A DNA stretch of 64,000 nt from Flavipsychrobacter sp. (GTDB lineage Bacteria; Bacteroidota; Bacteroidia; Chitinophagales; Chitinophagaceae): contig JARLGY010000068.1 of NCBI GenBank assembly GCA_031292525.1, positions 1 to 64,000 on the forward strand. Direction: 5' to 3'. Positions 9,198 to 19,123 of the stretch are shown here, piece after piece. The number at the start of each line of letters is the position of its first letter. Position 1 is the first letter of the stretch. A program made the position numbers and the translations under genes. The notes beneath the pieces are model-generated. The model ran no database searches. It was not told where the DNA came from and worked only from the letters and a program-made list of their open reading frames with translations.

Positions 9198-11090
9198 ATG
9201 ACACAACTCGTTTACTTAATTCCTTTATTTCCCCTCATCGGTTTCCTCATCAATGGGCTGGGCTGGCGTACAATTCCTAAAACAGCAGCAGGCATTATTG
9301 GCAGCCTTGCTATACTTGCTTCCTTTGTGGTATCGGTAGGTATCTTTTTTGAAGTCAACAGTCCTTCTTTTCACGGACCGGTATTGGTTCACCTGTTCGA
9401 TTTTATACAAACAGGTAAACTATATATACCATTTACCTTCCAGGTAGATGCGCTTTCTACCTTGTTCCTGCTTATCATCACAGGTGTTGGTTTCCTCATT
9501 CATGTGTATTCCACATCTTATATGCACCACGATGAGGGTATGGTAAAATACTTTGCCTTCCTTAACCTGTTCGTGTTTTCAATGTTACTGCTGGTACTAG
9601 GTGCTAATTACCTGGTTATGTTCATTGGTTGGGAAGGTGTGGGTTTGTGCTCTTACCTGCTTATTGGTTTCTGGTTCAAGAATCGCGATTATACCAACGC
9701 TGCAAAGAAGGCTTTTGTGATGAACCGTATAGGCGACCTTGGTTTCCTGGTGGGTATGATGATGATATTATTCAATTATGGTACACTGTCTTATGGCGAG
9801 TTCTTTGGTAAGCTAGGCACTGTACCCGGTGCGCTTGGCGAGAATACTTATAATTGGATAGCTGTTTGCCTCTTTATAGGTGCAATTGGTAAAAGTGCAC
9901 AGATACCTTTATATACATGGTTGCCCGACGCTATGGCTGGTCCAACCCCAGTGTCTGCGCTCATACATGCTGCCACCATGGTTACCGCTGGTATCTACAT
10001 GATAGCCCGCAGTAGTGTTTTATATAACCTTGCCCCATTTACGCTGCATATTGTGGCAATAATCGGTTTAGCAACGGCCATATTTGCCGCTACAGTAGCC
10101 ATCAAACAATACGACATTAAAAAAGTATTGGCATACTCTACAGTCAGCCAATTGGGTTTCATGTTCCTGGCGCTCGGCGTCGGCGCATATACTACGGCCG
10201 TGTTCCACGTTATGACGCATGCATTCTTCAAAGCGCTTTTGTTCCTCGGCTCTGGTAGTGTTATACATGCTATGGGTGGCGAGCAGGATATCAGGTTGAT
10301 GGGTGGTTTGGGCAAGAAAATGCGCATCACACAGATTACGTTCCTTATTGGTTGCCTGGCTATCTCCGGTATTCCAGGTTTCTCCGGCTTCTTTTCTAAA
10401 GATGAGATACTGGCTGCTACCTACGCACACGATCCTATTCTATACTACATGGCATTGGCTGCCGCTATGATGACCGCCTTTTACATGTTCCGTCTATACT
10501 TCCTTACATTCACAGGTAAGTTTCGCGGCACTCACGATCAGGAACATCACCTGCACGAAAGTCCCTCTGCTATGACCATTCCGTTGATCGTACTGGCTAT
10601 ATTATCCGTAGTAGGTGGTTATGTAGGCTTGCCTGCTGTTATCAGTGAGCACCATGCATTGGCATCTTATCTTTCACCTGTTGTAAGTAATGCAGGTGAA
10701 CATCACATGGCCGCCGGTACAGAGTGGTTGCTTATGGGCTTATCTTCAGGTCTTTCAGTGGTAATGATCATATATGCATTCACTGCTAACAAGGTTCCGT
10801 CATTTGTACCAAATACGGGGCTTGCAAAACTGCTCGAAAATAAGTGGTATGTAGATGAGATATATGATGCCGTCATAGTTCGTCCATTAGCAGCGCTATC
10901 CGGTTTGTTAGATAAGTTTGTTGAAAAGTCCGGGATAGACGGCATTGTAAATGGAGTGGGCAAAGGTGTACGTTACGGCAGCGACCGCATACGTATGCTG
11001 CAGACCGGCCAGGTAGGCTTTTATATATTTGTGATGGTGTTGGGTATAGTGGCGTTGTTCGCAATTACTTTTTTCGGGGTTAAATTATAA
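9198..11090 (+). CDS. nuoL: NADH-quinone oxidoreductase subunit L
   Basis: This is the distal proton-pumping, antiporter-like subunit, 630 residues. Motifs include FIGWEGVGLCSYLLIGFW with the pump glutamate near residue 150, the broken-helix segment TPVSALIHAATMVTAGIYM, and HAFFKALLFLGSGSVIHAM. The C-terminal part, after a loop with several His residues, gives the long lateral helix and the final transmembrane anchor. It is followed by nuoM after 32 bases. Confidence 0.98.
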   Translation: MTQLVYLIPLFPLIGFLINGLGWRTIPKTAAGIIGSLAILASFVVSVGIFFEVNSPSFHGPVLVHLFDFIQTGKLYIPFTFQVDALSTLFLLIITGVGFLIHVYSTSYMHHDEGMVKYFAFLNLFVFSMLLLVLGANYLVMFIGWEGVGLCSYLLIGFWFKNRDYTNAAKKAFVMNRIGDLGFLVGMMMILFNYGTLSYGEFFGKLGTVPGALGENTYNWIAVCLFIGAIGKSAQIPLYTWLPDAMAGPTPVSALIHAATMVTAGIYMIARSSVLYNLAPFTLHIVAIIGLATAIFAATVAIKQYDIKKVLAYSTVSQLGFMFLALGVGAYTTAVFHVMTHAFFKALLFLGSGSVIHAMGGEQDIRLMGGLGKKMRITQITFLIGCLAISGIPGFSGFFSKDEILAATYAHDPILYYMALAAAMMTAFYMFRLYFLTFTGKFRGTHDQEHHLHESPSAMTIPLIVLAILSVVGGYVGLPAVISEHHALASYLSPVVSNAGEHHMAAGTEWLLMGLSSGLSVVMIIYAFTANKVPSFVPNTGLAKLLENKWYVDEIYDAVIVRPLAALSGLLDKFVEKSGIDGIVNGVGKGVRYGSDRIRMLQTGQVGFYIFVMVLGIVALFAITFFGVKL

Positions 11091-11122
11091 TATAAAGCCA
11101 ATTGCAAACACTGCATTAGCAT

Positions 11123-12565
11123 ATGATTTTAGTATTACTTATTCTTATTCCTCTGCTTACAGGTATCCTCAGTTTTTCCATTAATGGAAACGGAGCTAAG
11201 AACCTGGCATTGCTGAGTACGCTGGCTACACTTGTATTATCTGTATGTTTAAGTTGCACAGCTGGTACCGAATCTTCTTATTTTAATGTGCCATGGATAC
11301 CCAACCTGGGTACTTCCTTTAGTCTTATAGGCGATGGTATGAGCAGCATGCTGTGCCTGATGACAGGTATTGTAATGCTGGTAGTAATGATAGTGAACAG
11401 GAACAAAGAGGTTGAAAAGCCTGGTTCCTTTTATGGTCTGATGCTACTGGCACAAGCAGGCCTCATGGGGGTCTTCCTGGCTTACGATGCTTTAGTGTTT
11501 TATGTGTTCTGGGAGTTGGCGCTGATACCTGTTTACTTCCTGTGTTCTCAATGGGGTGGTGAAAAACGTATTCCCGCAACCTTCAAATTCTTCGTATATA
11601 CTTTTGTAGGTAGCCTTATGATGCTGGCGGGCCTTATCTATTTATCTACACAAACACCGGGTATTAATAGTTACAGCTGGCCAAGCATAGCCCATGCGGG
11701 CGCTTCATTACCACCTGCACAACAGGTTTGGTTGTTCTGCCTCATATTCGTAGCCTTTGCTATTAAAATGCCTATTTTCCCTTTCCATACCTGGCAGCCC
11801 GATACTTACGAGCAGTCACCTACGCCGGTTACAATCATCCTAAGTGCCTTAATGGTAAAGATGGGTATGTTTGGCGTACTGCGCTGGTTGTTCCCGGTAT
11901 TGCCTGCTGGTGTTGCATACTGGGGCAATACAGTAGTAGTGCTTTCTATTATTGGTATTATCTACGCTTCGCTCATTGCAATCGTACAAGCTGATATCAA
12001 AAGGCTTCTTGCTTACTCATCTATTGCCCACATGGGGCTCATGTGTGCAGCAGCTTTTTCCCCATCCAATACAGGCATACATGGCATCATGGTACAGATG
12101 TTCAACCACGGTATCAACATTACCGGTATGTGGGTTATAGTAAGCATGATAGAGAACCGCTGGGGTACGCGCGATATGACCAAAATGGGTGGTATGGCAA
12201 CTTCTGCTCCCCAAATGGCTATAGCATTGCTCATTATATCTTTTGCAAGCATAGGCCTGCCGCTTACTAATGGTTTTGTAGGTGAATTCATGTTGTTCAC
12301 TGGCTTATTCCAGAGCGCTTCTATCTATCATATTGGTTTTATGGTGGTAGCGGCCCTTGGCGTAATACTTGGTGCCGTTTATACCCTCAACATGGTACAG
12401 AAAGTAGCTTATGGCAATACACGCGAGCAGGTTATAAATAAAGATTTAGATGTGAATGAATATATAGGACTGGCTATTATCATTGCCATTATTATATTCC
12501 TGGGGGTATATCCTAAGCCATTGCTGGATCTTACAGCGGGGGTAGTGAACACGCTGATACATTAA
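11123..12565 (+). CDS. nuoM: NADH-quinone oxidoreductase subunit M
   Basis: This antiporter-like proton-pumping subunit has 480 residues and about 14 helices. The pump glutamate is in FYVFWELALIPVYFL near residue 132. The segment PFHTWQPDTYEQSPTPVTII is the family equivalent of the LPDAH..APT stretch; here it reads QPDTYEQSPT, a known variant in this phylum as far as I recall. LLAYSSIAHMG marks the central broken helix. Confidence 0.97.
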   Translation: MILVLLILIPLLTGILSFSINGNGAKNLALLSTLATLVLSVCLSCTAGTESSYFNVPWIPNLGTSFSLIGDGMSSMLCLMTGIVMLVVMIVNRNKEVEKPGSFYGLMLLAQAGLMGVFLAYDALVFYVFWELALIPVYFLCSQWGGEKRIPATFKFFVYTFVGSLMMLAGLIYLSTQTPGINSYSWPSIAHAGASLPPAQQVWLFCLIFVAFAIKMPIFPFHTWQPDTYEQSPTPVTIILSALMVKMGMFGVLRWLFPVLPAGVAYWGNTVVVLSIIGIIYASLIAIVQADIKRLLAYSSIAHMGLMCAAAFSPSNTGIHGIMVQMFNHGINITGMWVIVSMIENRWGTRDMTKMGGMATSAPQMAIALLIISFASIGLPLTNGFVGEFMLFTGLFQSASIYHIGFMVVAALGVILGAVYTLNMVQKVAYGNTREQVINKDLDVNEYIGLAIIIAIIIFLGVYPKPLLDLTAGVVNTLIH

Positions 12566-12617
12566 GTAAGAAGACTTTTTTTTGATTTTTGAATATTGAC
12601 TTGAATTAAATAAAAAC

Positions 12618-13997
12618 ATGAAGGCAATTATTGCTGCTACAATACTGGGTATAGTTATGATGTTTGCCGGGCTGCAAATGAAGAACAAAAGCAGCGTGGT
12701 TACATTAGCTATAGTACTTGCATTCCTGTTACTGGGTGTAAACATTTGGGATCTTGTTGCCACACCGGCTACTGCGCCTGTGGGTTATTTTAACAACATG
12801 TTGCGTATAGATAGGTATGCGCTTTGGTTCAGTACCCTTATGACGGGGGTTACTGTGTTATATACATTGCTTGTGGGTAAGGAAATACAAAAAGTAGGGG
12901 TACATGTAGCAGAGTATTTTGCGCTTATATTCTTCATACTATGTGGTGTGTACATTCTCTCGTGCTATAACAATATGCTTATGTTGTTCCTGGGTATAGA
13001 GATATTGAGCATACCGCAATACATACTCGCAGGCAGCGATAAAAAGAACCTGAAAAGCAGCGAAGCATCATTGAAGTATTTCCTGATGGGGGCATTCTCC
13101 ACAGGTATATTGCTGATGGGTATTACGCTATTGTATGGGGCTACCGGCTCTTTCAATATTGTTGCATACAGCTTCCTGCAAAGCGACGCACTTAATCCCT
13201 TGGCATTGGGCGGGGTAATATTTGTAATGATAGCGCTTGGCTTCAAAGTGTCTGCAGCGCCAATGCACATGTGGACGCCCGATGTGTACGATGGTTCACC
13301 AACACCATTTACAGCCTATATGGCCACTGTGGTAAAGGCATCTGCTTTCTTTGCATTCATTCGTTTGTTCCAGGTTTCTTTCGGCAGCATCAGCAGTCAA
13401 TGGACAGTGGTACTGTCTGTTATCACTGCCGCCACCTTGCTCATAGGTAATCTTACTGCTGTGTTCCAGCAGAGTGTAAAGCGCATGTTGTCCTATTCAT
13501 CAATAGCGCAGGCAGGCTTTATGTTATTTGCAGTGCTGGCGGTTAACGCTGTTGCATGGCAAGGTATAATCATTTATGCAGTTGCTTACAGCATAGCCAC
13601 CATTGGTATCTTCACAGTGTTGATGAAACTGAAAGATTATACCTACGACGGCTTTAACGGCCTGGCTAAAAAAGAACCCTTACTTGCATTTGTAACTACC
13701 ATATTCCTTTTCTCTTTAGCAGGTATTCCTCTCACCGGTGGCTTTATGGCGAAGTACTATGTGATTCAGGCCGTAATGGTGCAAAACCAATTCTTATGGC
13801 TGGTGATCTTCGGTCTCCTCATGGCCGCCATCAGCGTCTATTACTACTTCCGTGTCATTATAGCCATGTACTTTAAGGAAGGTAACGCTGAACTGCATGC
13901 ACCTGTGACTCAAGGTGAGAAAGTACTCTTAGTGATTACGTGTGGACTCGTTATACTCATTGGTATATTCCCACAGTTGTTATTGAGCTGGATATAG
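12618..13997 (+). CDS. nuoN: NADH-quinone oxidoreductase subunit N
   Basis: This is the third antiporter-like subunit, 459 residues, and the last gene of the nuo operon. The helix LFLGIEILSIPQYIL holds the conserved glutamate near residue 125. MWTPDVYDGSPTPFTAYMA and MLSYSSIAQAGFML are the family signatures. No clear terminator follows. The next gene starts 55 bases downstream, so read-through is possible. Confidence 0.97.
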   Translation: MKAIIAATILGIVMMFAGLQMKNKSSVVTLAIVLAFLLLGVNIWDLVATPATAPVGYFNNMLRIDRYALWFSTLMTGVTVLYTLLVGKEIQKVGVHVAEYFALIFFILCGVYILSCYNNMLMLFLGIEILSIPQYILAGSDKKNLKSSEASLKYFLMGAFSTGILLMGITLLYGATGSFNIVAYSFLQSDALNPLALGGVIFVMIALGFKVSAAPMHMWTPDVYDGSPTPFTAYMATVVKASAFFAFIRLFQVSFGSISSQWTVVLSVITAATLLIGNLTAVFQQSVKRMLSYSSIAQAGFMLFAVLAVNAVAWQGIIIYAVAYSIATIGIFTVLMKLKDYTYDGFNGLAKKEPLLAFVTTIFLFSLAGIPLTGGFMAKYYVIQAVMVQNQFLWLVIFGLLMAAISVYYYFRVIIAMYFKEGNAELHAPVTQGEKVLLVITCGLVILIGIFPQLLLSWI

Positions 13998-14052
13998 AAA
14001 AGGTTCCATTTCTGGCATGGTGGCATTGTTGTAGTTCGTAAACAACACTACT

Positions 14053-14790
14053 ATGATAATAGCAGCAGCCCAAACTAAACCGCACAACGGCAACATTGAG
14101 GCTAATATCAATGATCATCTTCGCTTTATTGAAATAGCTGCCTTGCATGGTGTGCAATTGATTGTTTTCCCGGAAATGTCGTTGACTGGCTATGAACGTG
14201 AACGGGCACTTGAATGCTATTTTACTCCCGACGATACAAGATTGAACGTATTGAAAGAACCGGCCGTTTTGCACAACATGGTCATTATCGCGGGAGCTCC
14301 AATTAAGATCGGTCAGCAGCTTCATGTTGGGTCCTTTATCTTTTCTCCCGATAATACAGTGTCGATCTATACCAAGCAGTTTTTACATCCGGGTGAAGAA
14401 GTAGCATTCTCCCCCAACGTAAATTTCAACCCTGTAATACAACTGTCTGTAGAAACAATTTCATTAGCTATTTGTGCCGATATCGTCAATCCTTTGCATC
14501 CAGGCAATGCTGCAAAAAAGGAAACGTCATTGTATGTGGCCAGCTTGTTTTATACGCAAGGTGGTATATCAGAAGCCTATCAACAATTAAGCGAATATGC
14601 ACAAATGTATTCCATGAATATTTTGATGGCCAATTACACTGGCACATCATATAATTTACAGTCAGCAGGACAAAGTGCATTCTGGAACAGCAATGGAACG
14701 TTAGTAGGAAAAATTGATGAGGATAGTGGTATGCTTGTCGTAAAGAATGATAATGCTGATTGGGCAGCGAATGTGTTTTTAATTGTATAA
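14053..14790 (+). CDS. carbon-nitrogen hydrolase (nitrilase superfamily)
   Basis: This is a 245-residue cytoplasmic amidohydrolase. The catalytic triad of the superfamily is visible: E41 in VFPEMSLTG, K108 in IYTKQFLHPGEE and C141 in LAICADIVNP. A second conserved glutamate, E115 or E116, follows the lysine. Such enzymes cleave amides or nitriles, or move amine groups, but the substrate cannot be read from the sequence. The stop overlaps the region just before the next gene (ten bases to its ATG), which suggests one transcript. Confidence 0.88.
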   Translation: MIIAAAQTKPHNGNIEANINDHLRFIEIAALHGVQLIVFPEMSLTGYERERALECYFTPDDTRLNVLKEPAVLHNMVIIAGAPIKIGQQLHVGSFIFSPDNTVSIYTKQFLHPGEEVAFSPNVNFNPVIQLSVETISLAICADIVNPLHPGNAAKKETSLYVASLFYTQGGISEAYQQLSEYAQMYSMNILMANYTGTSYNLQSAGQSAFWNSNGTLVGKIDEDSGMLVVKNDNADWAANVFLIV

Positions 14791-14800
14791 AAGAATACTT

Positions 14801-15406
14801 ATGGCAGATCAATTTGAGGTACGGTTAATAACCGAAAATGATGCACAGGCTGTTCTTGATATATACGCACCATACGTTCGCGATACCATCATTTCATTTG
14901 AATATGAGGTTCCTACACTCGAAGACTTTGCGTTAAGAATAAAAACAAATATTACGGAATATCCCTGGTTGGTTTGCTTGCAAAACGACAAGATAACAGG
15001 ATACGCTTACGCCAGTAAGCATAGGTATAGAACAGCCTATCAATGGTCTCCAGAAGTCAGCATCTATTTATCCGAGGAGATTCATGGGAAGGGTATTGCA
15101 CGTGTTCTGTATGAGGCTCTGTTTTCAATCTTGCAACTTCAAGGGTATTTCAACATGTTTGCCGGTATAGGTATGCCCAATGAAAAAAGCGAAGGTTTCC
15201 ACAAGGCACTTGGTTTTGAGGAGATCGGTGTCTTTAAAAAAATAGGCTACAAGTTTGGCAATTGGCACGATACAAAATGGTTTCAGCGCTATCTTGCCGA
15301 ACACATACAAGAGCCGACCACGCCTGTAAAGATCACTGATATAGAAAATAGTGCTGAGGTTCAGCTTATCATCAACAAAGCAAACGAACGATTGGCTGAC
15401 CTGTGA
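14801..15406 (+). CDS. GNAT N-acetyltransferase, phosphinothricin-acetyltransferase-like
   Basis: This 201-residue protein starts at ATG 14801; a TTG at 14783 lies inside the upstream gene. The N-terminus has the pattern of the PAT/Bar branch: VRLITENDAQAVLDIYAPYV, then ISFEYEVPT. The acetyl-CoA loop reads HGKGIARVL, and GFHKALGFEEIGVFKKIGYKFG followed by WHDTKWFQ is the usual end of the domain. The last 35 residues extend past the domain. It may acetylate an amino-acid-like amine or a toxic analogue; the true substrate is unknown. Confidence 0.85.
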   Translation: MADQFEVRLITENDAQAVLDIYAPYVRDTIISFEYEVPTLEDFALRIKTNITEYPWLVCLQNDKITGYAYASKHRYRTAYQWSPEVSIYLSEEIHGKGIARVLYEALFSILQLQGYFNMFAGIGMPNEKSEGFHKALGFEEIGVFKKIGYKFGNWHDTKWFQRYLAEHIQEPTTPVKITDIENSAEVQLIINKANERLADL

Positions 15407-15508
15407 TATTTAATAGCCCCAGCAGCTTGTTATTTATCTGTTGTGCTTTATAGATAGGACGTCGTTTAACGTTAAAGTTTAAATACTTTCGCATCCCAAT
15501 AACGATAT

Positions 15509-16624
15509 ATGATACCTATACGCTCTTTAATGCTGTGCTTATTGCTGGCAATTCCATTCCTTTCTTTTTCTCAGGATACGCTTTATCTAAATGATAAGTG
15601 GAAGCCAGCCAGTAAAAGCGAGGCTGCTTTTTACAGGCTTACGTGGCCTAAAGAAAACGATCACTACAAAGTTGAGGATCATTTCCTGGATGGGAAATTA
15701 CAAATGTCGGGCAGCTATTTGTCGGCAGATGCGGAAAATAAAGCAGCAAGAGACGGCCACTTTGTTTACTATGACCATGAGGGTAATATAAAATCAGAAG
15801 GGTCTTTTTCAGCAGGCCAGCATATGGGTAAATGGGAGATATATTTTAATGGTAGTTCTTACATTAAGGAGCAATTACAATACCGTGCGGATTCTTCATT
15901 TTACGGCATATTTTACGATTCTATTCTTCACACTACAAAATATGAAGGAGAGGTAAAAAGCAAGAAACGCACAGGCATATGGAAATCGTACTTTAGAAAT
16001 AGTTCCATCGTAAGAGAACAAACAGAATACGGTGAAGATTCTTTTGCCTACAGAATCTGGTATGATTCAACTTCTCATACCATACTCGGTGAAAGCAAAA
16101 GCAGGGGTAAGTGCCCTATTGACACCGCGCGATATTATTATGCAGGTACCCATGCTATAATAGAAGAAGTAGTTTATACAAATTGTAAAAAAACAATACT
16201 AAGGGATTATTATAAGGAGGGAACATTGCAAAGATTAGAGTCGTACAACAACGATACGATGTCTGAAGGCCACATATACGATGCGACAGGTAAAGAAGTA
16301 CCATTTTCTAAAAAGCCATTTACTTTTGTACAGCAGATGCCTCAGCCAACTGTCGACCTCAACCAATATCTTAGAGAAAACCTATTCTATCCTGAATTTG
16401 CACGTCGACACAATATAGAAGGCAGGGTAGTAACTAAATTTGTTGTAAACGAAGACGGTACTGTATCAAACCTTCAGATTGTAAAAGGCATCGGCGCTGG
16501 TTGCGACGAAGCCGCCATGCGTGTTATTTCAGAAATGCCGAAATGGAAACCTGGTAAGCAAAATGGACAGCCCGTTAAGGTGTTCTTTACGCTCCCAATC
16601 GTATTTAGATTAGAAAATAGATAG
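15509..16624 (+). CDS. secreted MORN-like repeat protein with TonB C-terminal domain
   Basis: The protein has 371 residues. A signal peptide (MIPIRSLMLCLLLAIPFLSF) is followed by antidote/MORN-like repeats at about 60-215. Two of them resemble each other closely: GKWEIYF..EQLQYRADSSFY and GIWKSYF..EQTEYGEDSFAY, each ending in an IxYDS..HT segment. A TonB C-terminal domain fills about 285-371, with RRHNIEGRVVTKFVVNEDG and WKPGKQNGQPV. There is no transmembrane helix beyond the signal, so it may bind partners rather than energise a receptor. It is convergent with the ars genes. Confidence 0.8.
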   Translation: MIPIRSLMLCLLLAIPFLSFSQDTLYLNDKWKPASKSEAAFYRLTWPKENDHYKVEDHFLDGKLQMSGSYLSADAENKAARDGHFVYYDHEGNIKSEGSFSAGQHMGKWEIYFNGSSYIKEQLQYRADSSFYGIFYDSILHTTKYEGEVKSKKRTGIWKSYFRNSSIVREQTEYGEDSFAYRIWYDSTSHTILGESKSRGKCPIDTARYYYAGTHAIIEEVVYTNCKKTILRDYYKEGTLQRLESYNNDTMSEGHIYDATGKEVPFSKKPFTFVQQMPQPTVDLNQYLRENLFYPEFARRHNIEGRVVTKFVVNEDGTVSNLQIVKGIGAGCDEAAMRVISEMPKWKPGKQNGQPVKVFFTLPIVFRLENR

Positions 16625-16664
16625 GCTCAATACGCTTTGATACTCATTTAATGTAGTACGTTCA

Positions 16665-17741
16665 CTATACTGCAACGTTGGGTTTATACAATCTCTTTTT
16701 TAAATAAAAAGCAACATTCACCAAAGCTATCAAAGCGGGCACTTCCACCAATGGCCCTATAACCCCGGCAAAAGCCTGGCCTGAATTGATACCAAATACA
16801 CCAATAGAAACAGCAATTGCCAGTTCAAAATTATTACCCGCAGCGGTGAAGGACAGTGCGGCATTTTGCGAATAATCCGCGCCAATATACTTACCCATAA
16901 AGAACGTTACCAGGAACATAATGGCAAAGTAAATAACCAGCGGGATTGCTATCCTGATGACATCCATAGGGATGGCAACGATCAATTGCCCTTTCAGGCT
17001 GAACATGGCAACAATAGTAAACAGTAAGGCCACTAGCGTAATGGGGCTAATAGCCGGGATAAATTTTGTTTCGTACCAATCCCTTCCCTTTGCCTTAATA
17101 AGGCTGTAACGGCTAACAAAACCAGCAATAAATGGTACGCCGAGATAGATGAATACACTTTGCGCTATCTGTCCTATACTTATATCAACATCAAAGCCCT
17201 TCAAGCCAAAATACGGCGGCAGCACTTTAATAAATATCCAGGCAAACAGGCTGTAAAATAATACCTGGAAGATGCTGTTAAATGCAACTAGTCCGGCAGC
17301 ATATTCCCTGTTACCATCTGCAAGTTCATTCCATACAATAACCATGGCGATACAGCGCGCCAGGCCTATCATTATGAGTCCGACCATATACTCCGGCTTA
17401 TCCCTTAAAAAGATAATGGAAAGCAGGAACATAAGCACTGGGCCTATCAACCAATTCATCACTAACGACAGCGACAGAATTTTCTTGTTCTGAAACACTT
17501 TGCCCAATTGCTCATACTTCACTTTTGCAAGTGGTGGGTACATCATCAATATCAGTCCAATAGCTATCGGCACGTTGGTTGTACCACTCTGGAACGAATT
17601 AATAAATGCCGACGATGAAGGAACGAAGTAGCCAATAGCAACACCAAGCCCCATGGCTATAAATATCCAAAGCGTAAGATATTGGTCAAGAAAACTTAGC
17701 TTTTTACGCCCGGTGGTCGGGTTGCAATTATTTGCACTCAT
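16665..17741 (-). CDS. arsB: ACR3-family arsenite efflux transporter
   Basis: This 358-residue inner-membrane protein has about ten hydrophobic segments. It carries the ACR3 family pattern: [14 protein letters not shown], then [18 protein letters not shown] with the conserved C130 in the fourth helix that family studies link to arsenite transport. The N-terminal 15 residues include C6 and are basic. It exports arsenite made by ArsC. It is the last gene of arsC-DUF6428-ACR3 and lies 31 bases after the DUF6428 gene. Confidence 0.93.
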   Translation of the reverse strand: MSANNCNPTTGRKKLSFLDQYLTLWIFIAMGLGVAIGYFVPSSSAFINSFQSGTTNVPIAIGLILMMYPPLAKVKYEQLGKVFQNKKILSLSLVMNWLIGPVLMFLLSIIFLRDKPEYMVGLIMIGLARCIAMVIVWNELADGNREYAAGLVAFNSIFQVLFYSLFAWIFIKVLPPYFGLKGFDVDISIGQIAQSVFIYLGVPFIAGFVSRYSLIKAKGRDWYETKFIPAISPITLVALLFTIVAMFSLKGQLIVAIPMDVIRIAIPLVIYFAIMFLVTFFMGKYIGADYSQNAALSFTAAGNNFELAIAVSIGVFGINSGQAFAGVIGPLVEVPALIALVNVAFYLKKRLYKPNVAV

Positions 17742-17772
17742 GTTTGCCTTTGTATTTAATATTGGTAATTGA

Positions 17773-18264
17773 TTAGCAACAGCTCCCGCCGGGTGTACAG
17801 CAATCGGCTTGAACGGTTAATTCAGACAGTGCAATTTTCTTTTTTGCGGGTATGCCACATGCATCTTGTGCCAGGCAAGCGGTTTGCTTTGGTGTCAGTA
17901 AAAAGTCTTTGCCGTCAAACTCAAGACCAAACTTGCCAATAGTTCCTTGCTGGTACTCAACTTCTATATCAAGATCTTCGCTGCCTAATATGTTACGGGA
18001 AAGGTCCAGGATATGCAAGAACTTTTGGGGGGCAAGTCTATGGTCGTAGTCACCAGCTTCCCATAGCTGGAAATTGGCAGCGGTTTCTTTACGTTCAGTG
18101 CCACCACAGTCAATAAAATGTTTTGTGATCAACCCCACTTCTGTAACATGAAAGTGTACAGGTAAGTAGCTGTTGTCCGGAAGCCTGAAATTGACTGCGG
18201 ATACTTCTGTTAAGTATTTTTTTAGTTCTGATATTTTCACTTTTATTGTTTTATTAAGATTCAA
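17773..18264 (-). CDS. DUF6428 family protein in the ars cluster
   Basis: This 163-residue soluble protein has no signal peptide. I recognise it as the family now called DUF6428, often found with ars genes in Bacteroidota. The core has [19 protein letters not shown] near residue 37 and a second Cys pair region near 130. The C-terminal tail ends in two cysteine pairs, CCTPGGSCC (C155, C156, C162, C163), a layout that could bind As(III). It sits seven bases after arsC and before the pump, so the three are surely one transcript. Its biochemical role is unknown to me. Confidence 0.8.
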   Translation of the reverse strand: MNLNKTIKVKISELKKYLTEVSAVNFRLPDNSYLPVHFHVTEVGLITKHFIDCGGTERKETAANFQLWEAGDYDHRLAPQKFLHILDLSRNILGSEDLDIEVEYQQGTIGKFGLEFDGKDFLLTPKQTACLAQDACGIPAKKKIALSELTVQADCCTPGGSCC

Positions 18265-18271
18265 AAGATAA

Positions 18272-18724
18272 TTACATCCAGTATTTCAATTCACTGGCTT
18301 CCGTAATAAAGCCCGCTATTTTTTCTTTTATTTCATCTCGCACAAGCCGGGTTCTTTCTAGTTTTTCTTCTTCTGTTCCAGCAAATTGAGAAGGGTCTGT
18401 AAACGACCATGCAAGCCTTTTTACCTTGCCCGGAAACACCGGGCATTTTTCTGCGTTTGCAGCATCACAAACGGTAACTACAGCATCATACTTTCTGCCT
18501 TCTTTTAGAAAGTCAAGAACCTCATTTGTTTGTTTACCGCTTATGTCAATACCTGCTTCTGCCATTACCTTAATCACCAGTGGATTAAGTTTTCCTTTCT
18601 CAATACCTGCACTTTCCGCCTCAAATAGCTCGCCACCCATATTGTTCAGAAAAGCCTCAGCCATCTGGCTGCGTGCCGAGTTGTGAATACAAACAAATAA
18701 TACTTTGTGTTTAATGCTTGACAT
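18272..18724 (-). CDS. arsC: arsenate reductase, thioredoxin-coupled LMW-phosphatase type
   Basis: This 150-residue enzyme reduces arsenate to arsenite. The phosphatase loop is CIHNSARS (C12 to R18). Two further cysteines, C86 and C94 in VCDAANAEKCP, match the relay cysteines of the thioredoxin-dependent type (C82 and C89 in the Staphylococcus enzyme). An operator-like box lies 17-49 bases upstream. The gene leads the arsC-DUF6428-ACR3 unit. Confidence 0.94.
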   Translation of the reverse strand: MSSIKHKVLFVCIHNSARSQMAEAFLNNMGGELFEAESAGIEKGKLNPLVIKVMAEAGIDISGKQTNEVLDFLKEGRKYDAVVTVCDAANAEKCPVFPGKVKRLAWSFTDPSQFAGTEEEKLERTRLVRDEIKEKIAGFITEASELKYWM

Positions 18725-18741
18725 GATTCAATTTTTAGTCA

Positions 18742-18773
18742 ATCTATTTATTGCAATATTGCGTTTAATTGAT
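18742..18773. promoter_or_regulatory. candidate ArsR operator upstream of arsC
   Basis: The core GCAATATTGC at 18753-18762 is a perfect palindrome. The flanks (ATCTATT on one side, AATTGAT on the other) also occur around the related box upstream of arsR at 19124-19151. Two copies of an unusual sequence in front of the two ars units is the pattern expected of a shared ArsR site. Confidence 0.6.
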
Positions 18774-18785
18774 ACAAAAAAATAC

Positions 18786-19118
18786 TTAACAGCACGTATT
18801 AGTATCCAGTTTTACATCCCCGAAAAATTCGGTAAAGAAGAGCCTGTACTGTTTCCACATCTTTGGGTTGATACAATAACAAACGCTGGTACCCTCAACC
18901 GTTCCTTGTATGATGCCGGCATTTTTAAGCTCTTTTAAGTGTTGCGATATTGTGGGTTGTGCAAGCCCCAGTTCCTCAGCAAGATCACCGCAGATGCATG
19001 CATTGGTTTTCACCAATTGCTGCAGTATAGCAATACGGGCCGGGTGGCCTATTGCCTTGGCCATATTGGCAAATTCATTTTGTTTTTTAGTAAATAAATC
19101 TGTTTTAGTTGCGCCCAT
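18786..19118 (-). CDS. arsR: ArsR/SmtB-family metalloregulator
   Basis: This 110-residue winged-helix repressor has its recognition helix in LAQPTISQHLKELKNAGII. The metal-site cysteines C41 and C43 lie in NACICGDLAEEL, the ArsR position, and two more cysteines (C109, C110) end the protein. Binding of As(III) would release it from DNA. It lies 61 bases upstream of arsC in the same direction, and its own start is followed upstream by a copy of the operator box. Confidence 0.93.
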   Translation of the reverse strand: MGATKTDLFTKKQNEFANMAKAIGHPARIAILQQLVKTNACICGDLAEELGLAQPTISQHLKELKNAGIIQGTVEGTSVCYCINPKMWKQYRLFFTEFFGDVKLDTNTCC

Positions 19119-19123
19119 TCTTC

